Origin: Nocardia brasiliensis ATCC 700358
GTDB taxonomy: Bacteria > Actinomycetota > Actinomycetes > Mycobacteriales > Mycobacteriaceae
Assembly (NCBI RefSeq): GCF_000250675.2
Contig: NC_018681.1
Location: 2,418,001 to 2,482,000 of the forward strand
Length of the DNA stretch: 64,000 nucleotides
Reading direction: 5' to 3'
The position numbers and the translations under genes were made by a program. Position 1 is the stretch's first letter, and the number at the start of each line of letters is the position of its first letter. Shown here in pieces: positions 34,507 to 42,835 of the stretch. The notes beneath the pieces were generated by a model, which did not search any database, was not told the origin of the DNA, and worked only from the letters and a program-made list of their open reading frames with translations.

Positions 34507-35154
34507 ATGGCGCTCAAACACGCTGTGCTGGCGGTGCTTTCACGGGGCGATTCGTCGGGGTATGAGCTGTCGAAAGCTTTCGAAGTCGGCGTGACGAATT
34601 TCTGGCACGCGACGCCGCAGCAGGTCTATGCGGAGCTGACCAAGCTGGAGGAGTCGGGATTGATCAGCGGCCGGGACGTGATCGGGCGCGGGCGGCAGAC
34701 CAAGCGGGTGTTCACGGTGACCGGCAGCGGTCGGGACGAGCTGTCCGCGTTTGTCGCCGTGTCGTCGAAACCGGGTGCGATCCGGGAAGATCTGGTCGTC
34801 AAGGTGTATGCGTCGGAGTTCGCGGAGGCCGAGGTGCTGGCCGCCGAACTCGAGGAGCGGGCCGAACGTTCCCGGGCCAAAATGGTGGTGCTGGACGCCA
34901 TTTTGGCCGACCTGCTGGGTGACGACGACGAGCAGACCCATTTGAGTACATCCGCGCATCCCGGCCGGTATCTCACCGCGATCAGAGGGCGCGGCTTCGA
35001 GGCGGAGAATCACGCGTGGTTCCGTTGGGCCGCTGCTGTTTTGCGCGCCCGGGCGGCGGGTGAGCCGGTGCCCGTGCGGTCTGATCCGGTGGCGTTGTCA
35101 CGGCTCGTCGGGGATCCAGCTGGCGTGGAATCCGTAGGGCACCCGGGTGGGTAG
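34507..35154 (+). CDS. PadR-family transcriptional regulator
   Basis: A 215-residue PadR protein: winged helix HAVLAVLSRGDSSGYELSKAF, FWHATPQQVYAELTKLEESGLI, VFTVTGSGRDELSAFV, then a coiled-coil dimerization tail (AEVLAAELEERAERSRAKMVV). GGAGG stands 4 bases before the ATG. Its 3' end overlaps the convergent carotenoid-oxygenase-family gene by 57 bp. The shared TACTA/TAGTA sites suggest it represses itself and that gene in response to a phenolic or apolar compound. Confidence 0.9.
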   Translation: MALKHAVLAVLSRGDSSGYELSKAFEVGVTNFWHATPQQVYAELTKLEESGLISGRDVIGRGRQTKRVFTVTGSGRDELSAFVAVSSKPGAIREDLVVKVYASEFAEAEVLAAELEERAERSRAKMVVLDAILADLLGDDDEQTHLSTSAHPGRYLTAIRGRGFEAENHAWFRWAAAVLRARAAGEPVPVRSDPVALSRLVGDPAGVESVGHPGG

Positions 35155-36480
35155 CGTGATCCGGGCGACCGGCGGGCCCGAGAAATCGGTGGCGTCGAGC
35201 ACCACCAGTTGCGATGGGGCAGTGCCGATTCCGGTGACGAGCGAGACCAGCCAGCCCTCGTCTTCGCCGTGTGCGCTTGGGGCAGCGACGAAGTCGGCTT
35301 CACCGGGCACCTGCGTGGTGCCGAACCGGTGGGAGCTGCTGGTGCCTGCCACGGTGTCGTATTTGACGAGTTCGTAGCCGTCGGGGCCGTTTTGGCGCGG
35401 GTAGCCCACCGCGTAGACGTCACGACTCGCGCGACCGGTGCGGTCTGCGTTGATAGTCGGGAACTCGACCGCGCGATCGTCGAGTTGATCTTCGCGCACG
35501 GTCCTGGTCGCGGGATCGAGGGTCCAGCGATGCAGGAACGCCTCGGGCAGCGGGTTGCGGTCATCCAGATTGCCCGGAACATGCTGGACGTAGCCGCCGA
35601 GCCGAGCCCAGCTGACGTCCCAACCCTGCGGTACAACGCGGTTGCCTTCCAACACGATTCGACCGTTGTCGTCTTCCCGCGCGTTCGCGGTGTGGATGAT
35701 CCAGCACGGGTCGACGGTGATCCAGACGATGTCGGCACTGGCACCGTGCTTGGGCATGACCCCGATGCGCGGCTCGTGGGTCTCGCTCCAGTGCATCGGC
35801 AACGGATTGCGTCCGACCTGATCCGGATCGCCGACCACCGGCAGATCGAACCAGATCACATAGTTCTGTGTGATCGCGAAATCGTGCATCAACGTCACGG
35901 CCGGGACCTCGATCGGCACGCTACGCAACAGCTCGCCGTCGGGGGAGGCCACGTGATAGATCAGGTGTGGCGGTGTAGGGCGGTACGCGTCGAAGAAGTG
36001 CAGTTCGCCGGTGCCCGGGTCCACTTTCGGGTGCGCGGTCATCCCGGTGGCCAGCCGACCGCCGAAGTCGTACGGGCCGACGGTATCGAGTTCGGTGTCG
36101 ACCTCGTAGGGAAGCATGCCCTCCTGAAGTGCGAGTATTCGCCCGGCATACGGCACGACATGCGTGTTTGCCGTGCCGACCGACAGATCCCGGGCGGAGT
36201 CGAACAAGTCGTAGCCGTCGGTCGGCGGTGTGGTGCGGATCCACCGGTTGCGGTACCACTCGGCGCGGCCACCGCGGATCCGGATGCCGTGCAGCATGCC
36301 GGGGCCGGCCCACAAATGGCCGGGATCGGCGCCAGGTGCGGGGTTCGGGCCGTTGCGCAGGTAGCGGCCGCACAGTTCTGGCGGCAGGGCCCCGGTGACC
36401 TCCAGGTTCCGGCTTTCGGTCTCGATGGCCACGGGCTCGAGGATGCCGGACAAGTAGCGAGGGGTGTCGAGCGTTGTCAT
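35098..36480 (-). CDS. Carotenoid cleavage oxygenase (RPE65) family enzyme
   Basis: A 460-residue seven-bladed propeller oxygenase. The four Fe(II)-binding histidines can be placed in TAHPKVDP, TLMHDFAIT, IHTANARED and GFHASWIPDEP at the C-terminus, and GRYLRNGPNPAP is the family's N-terminal signature. Members split conjugated double bonds in carotenoids, stilbenes or lignin-derived phenylpropenes. The ATG at 36480 has GGAGAG upstream. It is regulated probably by the PadR protein, which favours an aromatic substrate. Confidence 0.92.
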   Translation of the reverse strand: MTTLDTPRYLSGILEPVAIETESRNLEVTGALPPELCGRYLRNGPNPAPGADPGHLWAGPGMLHGIRIRGGRAEWYRNRWIRTTPPTDGYDLFDSARDLSVGTANTHVVPYAGRILALQEGMLPYEVDTELDTVGPYDFGGRLATGMTAHPKVDPGTGELHFFDAYRPTPPHLIYHVASPDGELLRSVPIEVPAVTLMHDFAITQNYVIWFDLPVVGDPDQVGRNPLPMHWSETHEPRIGVMPKHGASADIVWITVDPCWIIHTANAREDDNGRIVLEGNRVVPQGWDVSWARLGGYVQHVPGNLDDRNPLPEAFLHRWTLDPATRTVREDQLDDRAVEFPTINADRTGRASRDVYAVGYPRQNGPDGYELVKYDTVAGTSSSHRFGTTQVPGEADFVAAPSAHGEDEGWLVSLVTGIGTAPSQLVVLDATDFSGPPVARITLPTRVPYGFHASWIPDEP

Positions 36481-36491
36481 AGTCCACTCTC

Positions 36492-36530
36492 CTACTACTA
36501 AAGAAGTTGAGTATTTATATCGAATAGTAG
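36492..36530. promoter_or_regulatory. CTACTA/TAGTAG dyad upstream of carotenoid oxygenase gene
   Basis: CTACTA (36492-36497) and TAGTAG (36525-36530) flank an AT-rich stretch (36498-36524) that would include the promoter. The half-sites match the dyad before the padR-like gene, though the spacing is longer (27 versus 14 bp). Confidence 0.5.
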
Positions 36531-36731
36531 GCATGGATTTGACTATTCGGCAAGAGGTGATCGTGCTTTTCGCACGAAAGCTGATGCGGTATGGGTGGTT
36601 TCCCCATCAAGGGCTGAGGCGCGCGGGGTGGGTCCAACGGGCGAGCAGAACGGTGGCGTCGACCTGCAGGCTTCCGTGCTCATTGGGTCTCCGTCCACGA
36701 GGGCGGGTCGCCGATTCGGCCGAAGTAATAG

Positions 36732-36860
36732 ACCGATGAGTTCCAGCGCCAGGCAAGGCGGCCGGGGCAGCCGGTGATCCGCTTATACGACATCCGGCAC
36801 ACTGCCGCCACCATCCTGCTGGACTCCGGTGCGGCTGTGTCGGCGGGGCGAAGTGGCTAG
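36732..36860 (+). pseudogene. Tyrosine integrase fragment
   Basis: A 42-codon open stretch contains VIRLYDIRHTAATILLDSG, the R-x-x-H box helix of phage-type tyrosine recombinases. The conserved core before it and the catalytic Tyr after it are absent. It marks an old integrated element and the probable left side of the island that ends at tRNA-Val (47056-47127). Confidence 0.7.
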
Positions 36861-36879
36861 GCCATGACCCGGCGGTGCT

Positions 36880-36954
36880 GTTGCGGTGTCCAAGAGCGCG
36901 ATCCTTGCCTTGCTGACCAAACGCGGCGCGGTGCCCTCACTGCACTGGTGCTGA
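36880..36954 (+). pseudogene. Recombinase-type HTH fragment (copy 1)
   Basis: Codons 36880-36951 read VAVSKSAILALLTKRG followed by AVPSLHWC and a stop. The first part matches the HTH recognition helix YRVSKSAILELLTKRD at 41.2 kb, including 16 identical bases (TGTCCAAGAGCGCGAT). The two are copies of one HTH module of a serine-recombinase-like protein, both torn from their catalytic domains. Confidence 0.6.
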
Positions 36955-36956
36955 TC

Positions 36957-37260
36957 TTCGGCATCGGCCTCACCCGCCACCGGCAACCACGGTCCGACGA
37001 GAGACGGATCATTCGTGACGATGTGCTGGCCGCCGTCTATGTCGGTGTGACCGCGTGGCTCGTGCTGCTTCGATCATCACCATCCTGGCGTTCGCCAAAG
37101 CCGCTAGTGAAGGCAAACTCTCGCTGCCGTTGCTGGCGCCGAGCCCTTTGATGGCGATCCTGATGGCTTTGGCTGGGACTCCACTGGGTATCGCCTTCGG
37201 CGTGTTGATCTTCTTGGCACGGGCCAAGGCGAGCATCCGACACGGATGTGCGAGATTGTT
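36957..37260 (+). pseudogene. Possible decayed membrane-protein gene
   Basis: A charged start (DERRIIRDDVLAAVYVGV) in one frame and a hydrophobic stretch in another (SIITILAFAKAAS, LAPSPLMAILMALAG, GIAFGVLIFLARAKASI) would join with a single frameshift near 37060 into a small protein with two to three membrane segments. I do not recognise the family. Coding status is doubtful. Confidence 0.3.
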
Positions 37261-38293
37261 GTTCACGGTTGGATCTGATTTCACGTCGTCTTCAGGCCCT
37301 TTTCTGGACTGGGCGACCGGCCGGGTCTACTGCGAGTTACCGGTGCCGCCTATCAGTTTCGGCATCAGAGCTGCCAGGAGTGGCTCGCTGCACAGCCATA
37401 GTTCGCGCCCTAATAGCTGCGGCAGTTGTCTTTGCGGTCGATAACCCGACCAGTATCAAGCTCGACGATTTCGACGCGATCGGCGCGGAGCTGGCCCGTG
37501 TGGCGACGTCTCGGAAAATCTACTGGAAGACACGCTGGATTAACCGAATCATGTTGGAAATCATTGGGTTTCGACTGATCGAACTGTCCGTCTCTCGCCA
37601 TCATCCCCCAAAGTTGATGTTGCATTGTGGCGGGTGAGCTTAGTCCGACGTGTTGTGGTCGCGTAGAAAGTTGCGATAAATTCGTGCGGTTCGTTCGGTA
37701 CTCCTATGTTCGGTTGACCGGCGCGGTGTCTAAGCGCGGAGAGGTCGAGCCCCACCGACTAGGGGCTGCCTGATCATGCATCTCACCGTCGCTGAATTGG
37801 CCTCCGTTACAGTGCCTTTGGCAGATCCAGCGACGATTGTCGCTGCTTGCGAGAATCTACAGGTCTTGCAGCGGCCGCGGAAACCGGCACCACTGCGCCG
37901 CTGGTGTGCTTCAGCGGCAGCCCATCGACGGCGGGGATCCTGCTCGCCGGACGCGTGCAGATCCGCAACCCCGGGGACTTCGACTGGCCAGGAACCGTCG
38001 TCGCCACCCCGCCTGTACGGCCTAGGGGACGAGCCGTGGCGAATGAGCGCCGACGATTACCTGGGCCGCAGCTTCCCGCGACATCTGTCAACCTCCCTTA
38101 GCCGGACCCGCCGTTCCGACACCGTGGGACGAGCAGCTGCAGGACGCAATGGCTCAGATATGCCTGGCAGTCCACGAAGAATCACTGCTTGAGGTCCTAT
38201 CGGACGACCTCGGCATACCGCGTGAACGTTGTGCCGTATGTAGTGCTTCGCGTCTGCTTGCCTGCTTGCGCGCGTAGAAATTGATCAGACCAG
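37261..38293. other. Gene-poor stretch of the island, no confident gene
   Basis: Open frames here are short and inconsistent. Near 38110-38280 a plus-strand frame reads VPTPWDEQLQDAMAQICLAV and later LGIPRERCAVC, which looks coding-like but has no start or recognisable family; it may be the tail of a deleted gene. Base composition is visibly less GC-rich than in the flanking chromosome. Confidence 0.5.
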
Positions 38294-40234
38294 CTAGGCG
38301 CTTGGTCTTGCGGTTGGCAAGGATGTAAGGGCTGTCGACTGGAAGGAGTCGCCCTTGGGGATTGTGCCGCGGGAACCCACGAGACCAGTGATGAACTCTT
38401 GTGTCGCCGGATCGGTCGCATAGATGACTACGCCCTGCATCCCTCGTGTCAGCAACACCTTGTAAGCATTGCGTACGAGACGTTCGAACTCCTCGTCGAA
38501 GACTGGGTTGCTCGGGGTGAGCTTGAGCTTCTTGTCCTCGTGGAATTCTCTACGCACACCCAAACGTTGGCCGTTGAATGCAATGTCTGGTCCGAGGATA
38601 ACCCCGGCCCAGTCGTATTCGAACCCCTGCGCGGTGAAGACACAGCCGACCTGTTCGTAGCCGCGTGGATCGGTAGCCCAAAGCTTGGCGGGTGGCGCGA
38701 TGCCAGTAAGGAGGTCGTTCTTCTTGTTCCACGGCTTCGACCAGCCGCCGATGACAACATCGTGGACGAGCGTTCCGTCAGGCTCGGGGTCGCTCCACGG
38801 CCAGCAGAAGCCGGCCGCGATGCGCGCGGTAAGACCGCTGTCGTTTTTCACCCGAAGAAAGTCTTCCATTTCTTGCGGCGAGCTGGCGACGTGCACCTCG
38901 AAGTCGTCCCCCTTCCACTCCGTCGGTCTAGAGTTCCTTAGGCCGACCAACTGCAACACCCATTCGTCGTACTCGGCGCTACCCCCGCAGCGGAACTGGC
39001 CATCGAGCTGAATGTGATGTACGGGATAGCCTTTTCGAGCCGCATGGGCCCTGATCGCCTCAGGTGTGCCGACCTCGTCGGGGCGGACTACTTGGTTCTC
39101 ATCCAGAAGAAATACCGGTACCCGCGCGACCGACATCAGCTCATCGAGTTGGGGACGGTCCGTCCTGGATTCCCGCTTCTTCCACCGATTCGTAGACGTC
39201 TTCCGAATACGATGTGCCTCGTCGCAGATCAAGACATCGAGCTGGTTTTTGCCGACGTCGGCAAGGTCTCGATAGTACTTGAACAATCCCTTCAGCTCTG
39301 CGGAACGCTTTGCCGGAAACCGACGCATCGTCTCAGTGATGGCAACTGAGCCAGTCGCGTATTGCACTCGGAGACCTTCGCGGTAGAGCTCGGCCAGCAG
39401 CGAAACGGCCACCATGCTCTTCCCGCTGCCAGGGCCGCCAGTGACTAGTATGACGCACTTTTGATCCGTCTCGTGTGCCAACCTGACCTGGTTCCGTACG
39501 GCCTCGAACGCAAGCTTCTGATTGTCCAACAGTGAGTACTCGGTCGCTGTGCGGAGCTCGTCGAATGCGAAATCGAGAAATGCCCGCCTCGGTCGAATTT
39601 CACTAGCGAGTAGGCGATCCGCGGCGAACGGAGCGGGCTCGGGAGCGAACTGGCTAGTTAGGTACTCACTGAACTCATCATGCCGGTCGCCAGTGAAAAG
39701 TCGTCCCAAGTCGTCTTGCCGCCGTGTCAGCAGCGTGCTCACCGATCTTCGAGTTGCATTGTGCAGATACGCGACTCCGTGCAAGGCTTCGGGATCGTTG
39801 TGAAGTAGTTCTACATACTGCCGTAGATAATTGCAGTACCCTCGCACCTGGTCGACTGGGTGGAGGTGTTCTCCAGGCATGCGATGTACTTGCACGATTC
39901 GATCGCTACTCCAGGTGAGCTGTGCTTCGCTCCATTGCTTCAGCTCGACGACGACGTAGTTGGGCTTGCCGGTCACCGGATGGATCCCTGCGAGCACCAC
40001 GTCGGCTCGGCGAGTTGATTGCGGCAGTGGGTATTCGACAAGCATGTCGACCATGGCGAGACCCGCATCGACCAGTACATCGGCGAGCTTGGGCAGGCTC
40101 ATCTCCCACGCCCGCTGTTCTGCCGATCGACTCGGCTTCCGATTCAGCTGTTCAGCAATCAGCGACGACAGTATCTTCTCGGCAGACGAAGTGCACACCT
40201 CGCGGGCCGTTGCCCTGAACAATCTGCGCGTCAC
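38294..40234 (-). CDS. PD-(D/E)XK nuclease-Schlafen-group-3-like (DUF2075) helicase
   Basis: A 646-residue two-module protein. The N-terminal part has a PD-(D/E)XK core: Glu68, Asp78 (RRADVVLAG) and Glu97-Lys99 (YVVVELKQW), followed by the helix VDQVRGYCNYL. The C-terminal part is the DUF2075/Schlafen-like P-loop helicase with Walker A GGPGSGKS (266-273) and Walker B DVLICDEAH (333-341), then a nucleic-acid-binding half ending NAYKVLLTRGMQGVVIY, the family's arginine-finger region. A GTG start follows GGAGG. It faces a MazG-like gene across 181 bp. Such helicases are found in anti-phage islands; a nucleic-acid-degrading defence role is inferred. Confidence 0.88.
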   Translation of the reverse strand: MTRRLFRATAREVCTSSAEKILSSLIAEQLNRKPSRSAEQRAWEMSLPKLADVLVDAGLAMVDMLVEYPLPQSTRRADVVLAGIHPVTGKPNYVVVELKQWSEAQLTWSSDRIVQVHRMPGEHLHPVDQVRGYCNYLRQYVELLHNDPEALHGVAYLHNATRRSVSTLLTRRQDDLGRLFTGDRHDEFSEYLTSQFAPEPAPFAADRLLASEIRPRRAFLDFAFDELRTATEYSLLDNQKLAFEAVRNQVRLAHETDQKCVILVTGGPGSGKSMVAVSLLAELYREGLRVQYATGSVAITETMRRFPAKRSAELKGLFKYYRDLADVGKNQLDVLICDEAHRIRKTSTNRWKKRESRTDRPQLDELMSVARVPVFLLDENQVVRPDEVGTPEAIRAHAARKGYPVHHIQLDGQFRCGGSAEYDEWVLQLVGLRNSRPTEWKGDDFEVHVASSPQEMEDFLRVKNDSGLTARIAAGFCWPWSDPEPDGTLVHDVVIGGWSKPWNKKNDLLTGIAPPAKLWATDPRGYEQVGCVFTAQGFEYDWAGVILGPDIAFNGQRLGVRREFHEDKKLKLTPSNPVFDEEFERLVRNAYKVLLTRGMQGVVIYATDPATQEFITGLVGSRGTIPKGDSFQSTALTSLPTARPSA

Positions 40235-40415
40235 ATTTCCTCCGAACTACACGAAACCAGTTGCAGTAGAAGCCATCTGCCTAAATGCACGGCGTGATCT
40301 GACCAAGGGACCATAGCGTGGTGACTGTTGTAAACCCGCTTGATTACCGCCGTGTCGCCGGATTCTCCTGCAACGCACGGTGCTGGGTGCTGTGTCCGCC
40401 TGCTACAACCTTGGT

Positions 40416-40784
40416 ATGACGATCGACCGACTTCAGGCCCTGCTTGCGGACTTCGCTGCAGAACGACAGTGGGAACGGTTCCACACGCCGAAGAACCTCG
40501 TGATGGCGCTAACTGGTGAGGTCGGTGAGCTCTCCGAGCTCTTCCAGTGGCTAACTGCCGAGGAGAGCTCAGCCATACTGGACGACCCGACGCGGCGGAC
40601 ACAGGTTGAGGACGAAGTTGCCGATGTATTCATCTACCTCCTGCAACTCGCAGACGTCCTGCGGATAGATCTTCTCGCAGTAGCGGAAGCCAAGGTGCGC
40701 AAGAACGCTCAGCGCTATCCGAGTGACATCGTCCGCGGTCGGGCAGTGAAGAGCTCGGATCTCCACCGCAACGCCTGCGACTAG
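40416..40784 (+). CDS. MazG-like nucleotide pyrophosphohydrolase (dCTPase/RS21-C6 type)
   Basis: A 122-residue all-helical protein: NLVMALTGEVGELSELFQW provides the first ExxE metal motif and EDEVADVFIYLLQLAD the second ExxD, the complete four-acid Mg site of MazG-fold pyrophosphatases; AEAKVRKNAQRYP is the usual terminal helix. It hydrolyses NTP/dNTPs to monophosphates. It is divergent from the nuclease-helicase, with a 181-bp shared promoter region. I recall the two families occurring side by side in other actinomycetes. Dropping the nucleotide pool would fit a phage-defence pair. Confidence 0.9.
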   Translation: MTIDRLQALLADFAAERQWERFHTPKNLVMALTGEVGELSELFQWLTAEESSAILDDPTRRTQVEDEVADVFIYLLQLADVLRIDLLAVAEAKVRKNAQRYPSDIVRGRAVKSSDLHRNACD

Positions 40785-40888
40785 TTGTGTTTGGAGGAGC
40801 GAACGGCATCGTCAGTGTGGTGGCCACGTGCCGGCCCAGCGATCGGCGGGCGTTAGTACCGCGCAGTTCCGGCTGCCGAACCTGAACT

Positions 40889-40959
40889 GAGTTGTCTCCG
40901 TGTCGTTGAGTTCGCCATTGAGAGACGGAGCCTGAGTTGAGAGTCGGGGGAGACAGCTC
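40889..40959. repeat. Imperfect hairpin GAGTTGTCTCC / GGAGACAGCTC
   Basis: Arms 40889-40899 and 40949-40959 pair at 10 of 11 positions, with a smaller CTCCGT/ACGGAG pair nested between. It lies 105 bp after the mazG-like stop and could be a terminator or an element end. The surrounding 40785-41033 holds no gene I can support. Confidence 0.45.
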
Positions 40960-41033
40960 TGAAGTCGGCGAGCCCAGGGAGGGGATCAAGAGCGCAACCT
41001 CGAGGCCGGCGCTCGGAAAGGAGATCCGGAGGG

Positions 41034-41154
41034 GTGGCTTTAGGAGTGGAGTACTTGGGAGGCGGTCCGAGGGTGTGGCTTGGGGTCTGGCGCACCGAGG
41101 AGGGGGTCGGGGGGCGTGGCCTCGGGTCTGGCGTACCCAGGAGGGTCCGGGGGC
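41034..41154. repeat. Three imperfect tandem copies of a 41-bp G-rich unit
   Basis: Copies begin GTGGCTTTAG (41034-41074), GTGGCTTGGG (41075-41115) and GTGGCCTCGG (41116-41154, 39 bp). Copies 2 and 3 are close to each other; copy 1 is diverged. The plus strand has many G runs able to form quadruplexes. It abuts the recombinase HTH fragment and may be a recombination scar or binding region. Confidence 0.7.
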
Positions 41155-41166
41155 GAAGCCCGCCGG

Positions 41167-41451
41167 GTGGAGCTGATTCGGGCCTACCGCGACGGTGCCT
41201 CGGCGGCGGAACTCGCCAGACGTTACAGAGTGTCCAAGAGCGCGATTCTGGAACTGCTGACCAAGCGTGATGTTCCGCGGCGCTATCAGTCCCTGACCGA
41301 AGGCGACATCGACCGTGCCGAACAGCTCTACCGCGACGGCAACTCTCTGACCGCCTGTAGCGAGTTGACCGGGTTCTCGGCCAGCAGCATCAACCGCGCC
41401 CTAAAGGAAGCGCGGCGCTCTCATTCGGTCTGCAGGACGACCACGCAATAG
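41167..41451 (+). pseudogene. Recombinase-like double-HTH fragment (copy 2)
   Basis: A 94-residue reading: RAYRDGASAAELARRYRVSK and IDRAEQLYRDGNSLTACSEL are two consecutive helix-turn-helix units, as at the C-terminus of serine recombinases (resolvase/invertase type). The catalytic domain is missing; upstream DNA is the 41-bp repeat. It may still be expressed from GTG 41167 as a small DNA-binding protein, but truncation is more likely. The first HTH is duplicated at 36880-36954. Confidence 0.6.
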
Positions 41452-41476
41452 TGCTCGGTAGCACCGATGTGTCTGC

Positions 41477-42829
41477 GTGGCGACACGTCGGAACACCGTC
41501 GAGGTTCTTCGCCGAAGCAACCATGCGGCAACCAGCCAGTTCAATGCGAGACTGATCTCGCCAAGACCGCTGGTTTGGCTGATTGCTGGAGTCATCGATC
41601 GGTGGAATCCTTGGTTAGTGAATCTTGATGAGCTGCTTGAAGTGATGGATCGTGCCGCAGCGAACCTCGCCAAGCTTTCTGCGGTGTGGGAACGAGCCGA
41701 GGCGATGATCCCCTCTGGCCCCAGTCGTGGTTCGACGCCCGAGTATGACGACTTGGCGCGTACCTGGAATTCCCTACTGCCTGGTCTGCCGCCTATAGAC
41801 GGATGGACTGTGACAGAGGGGCTCCCGGATATCGACCAGGCAGGACAAGCGTTCATCGACTACATGGAAATTGGGGAGGAGCCGGCGTTCGGGCTCATGA
41901 ACGATCTTGAGGAACCTGGCCGCCAACTCGATGAATATCGGTTCCGCCTCGGGTATGCACGGCGGCGTGCAATCCGTCAACGGCTTGAGGAGATCACCTC
42001 GGTGGTCAACGGTACGCTTCCTCAACTGCTCGTTGGTGTGCCGCGAGATTCCCGTGAGGTGCTTGAAGATCCGAGGACCGCGACCATCGTGGGGGCTATC
42101 AGTGAGATTGAGCGTCTACTCGGTGGCACCATAGATCGTCGTGGACGGTGGAGTGAGCTGCATCGCCACCTTGGCTGGGGGCAGGGCCAGGACTGGCATG
42201 ATATTGCGCTCATGGACTGGCCGTCAGTCCGAGCCGACATCGAGGCCGCGAGTCGAGCGGAGGCGGATCCGCTTCCAGTCCCCGATATCGACCTTGGCGT
42301 GGCGGCGTCTTCGAATCCGTCCGGCGGCGTTACGACTGGACTGGCGTGGAGCAACGTGGATGAAGACGGGTTCGAACGTCTGCTATTCGATCTGCTCAGA
42401 GGCTTTCCGAGCTACCAGAACGTCGAATGGCTGATGAAGACGCGAGCACCTGATCGTGGACGTGATCTGTCGGGTGAACGGGTCATTCGTGATGATGGCG
42501 GAACGACGCGGACCGAACGTGTGATCGTTCAGGCTAAGCATTGGACTTCGAAATCGGTGTCTCCCGTCGATATCAACGCCACGCTTGGTTCGTTGTCGCT
42601 GTGGGAACCGCCAGTGATTCGCGGATTGATCATCGCGACCAGCGGTCGCTTTACCGCCGATGCTGTCAGTGTTGTCGAGAAACACAATACAGATGGAAAG
42701 TTGCCATACATCGAGCTCTGGCCTGGCAGTCGTCTCGAAACGTTGCTGTCTGAACGCCCTGATCTCATCGCAATTCACCAACTGGGCGCGCAGGCACACG
42801 GGATTGAGGTCCGGACTTATGACCGGTAA
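41477..42829 (+). CDS. Mrr-type restriction endonuclease with a large unknown N-terminal domain
   Basis: A 450-residue protein. Residues 288-440 form an Mrr/PD-(D/E)XK nuclease: DEDGFERLLFDLLRGFP, Asp330 in DRGRDLSG and Gln352-x-Lys354 in VIVQAKHW, then LIIATSGRFTADAV and a DLIA...QL tail. The first ~285 residues are helical and not recognised; they probably sense the target or self-associate. No methyltransferase is adjacent, which fits a modification-dependent (type IV) or Mrr-like defence enzyme. The start is GTG. It ends 6 bp before the broken JetD-like gene. Confidence 0.82.
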   Translation: MATRRNTVEVLRRSNHAATSQFNARLISPRPLVWLIAGVIDRWNPWLVNLDELLEVMDRAAANLAKLSAVWERAEAMIPSGPSRGSTPEYDDLARTWNSLLPGLPPIDGWTVTEGLPDIDQAGQAFIDYMEIGEEPAFGLMNDLEEPGRQLDEYRFRLGYARRRAIRQRLEEITSVVNGTLPQLLVGVPRDSREVLEDPRTATIVGAISEIERLLGGTIDRRGRWSELHRHLGWGQGQDWHDIALMDWPSVRADIEAASRAEADPLPVPDIDLGVAASSNPSGGVTTGLAWSNVDEDGFERLLFDLLRGFPSYQNVEWLMKTRAPDRGRDLSGERVIRDDGGTTRTERVIVQAKHWTSKSVSPVDINATLGSLSLWEPPVIRGLIIATSGRFTADAVSVVEKHNTDGKLPYIELWPGSRLETLLSERPDLIAIHQLGAQAHGIEVRTYDR

Positions 42830-42835
42830 GTTGAG

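Noticed and set aside
36531..36731. Duplicated tRNA-Val 3' end as an attachment site at the left edge of the island
   Set aside because: No recognisable copy of the tRNA T-arm or acceptor sequence was seen there by eye.
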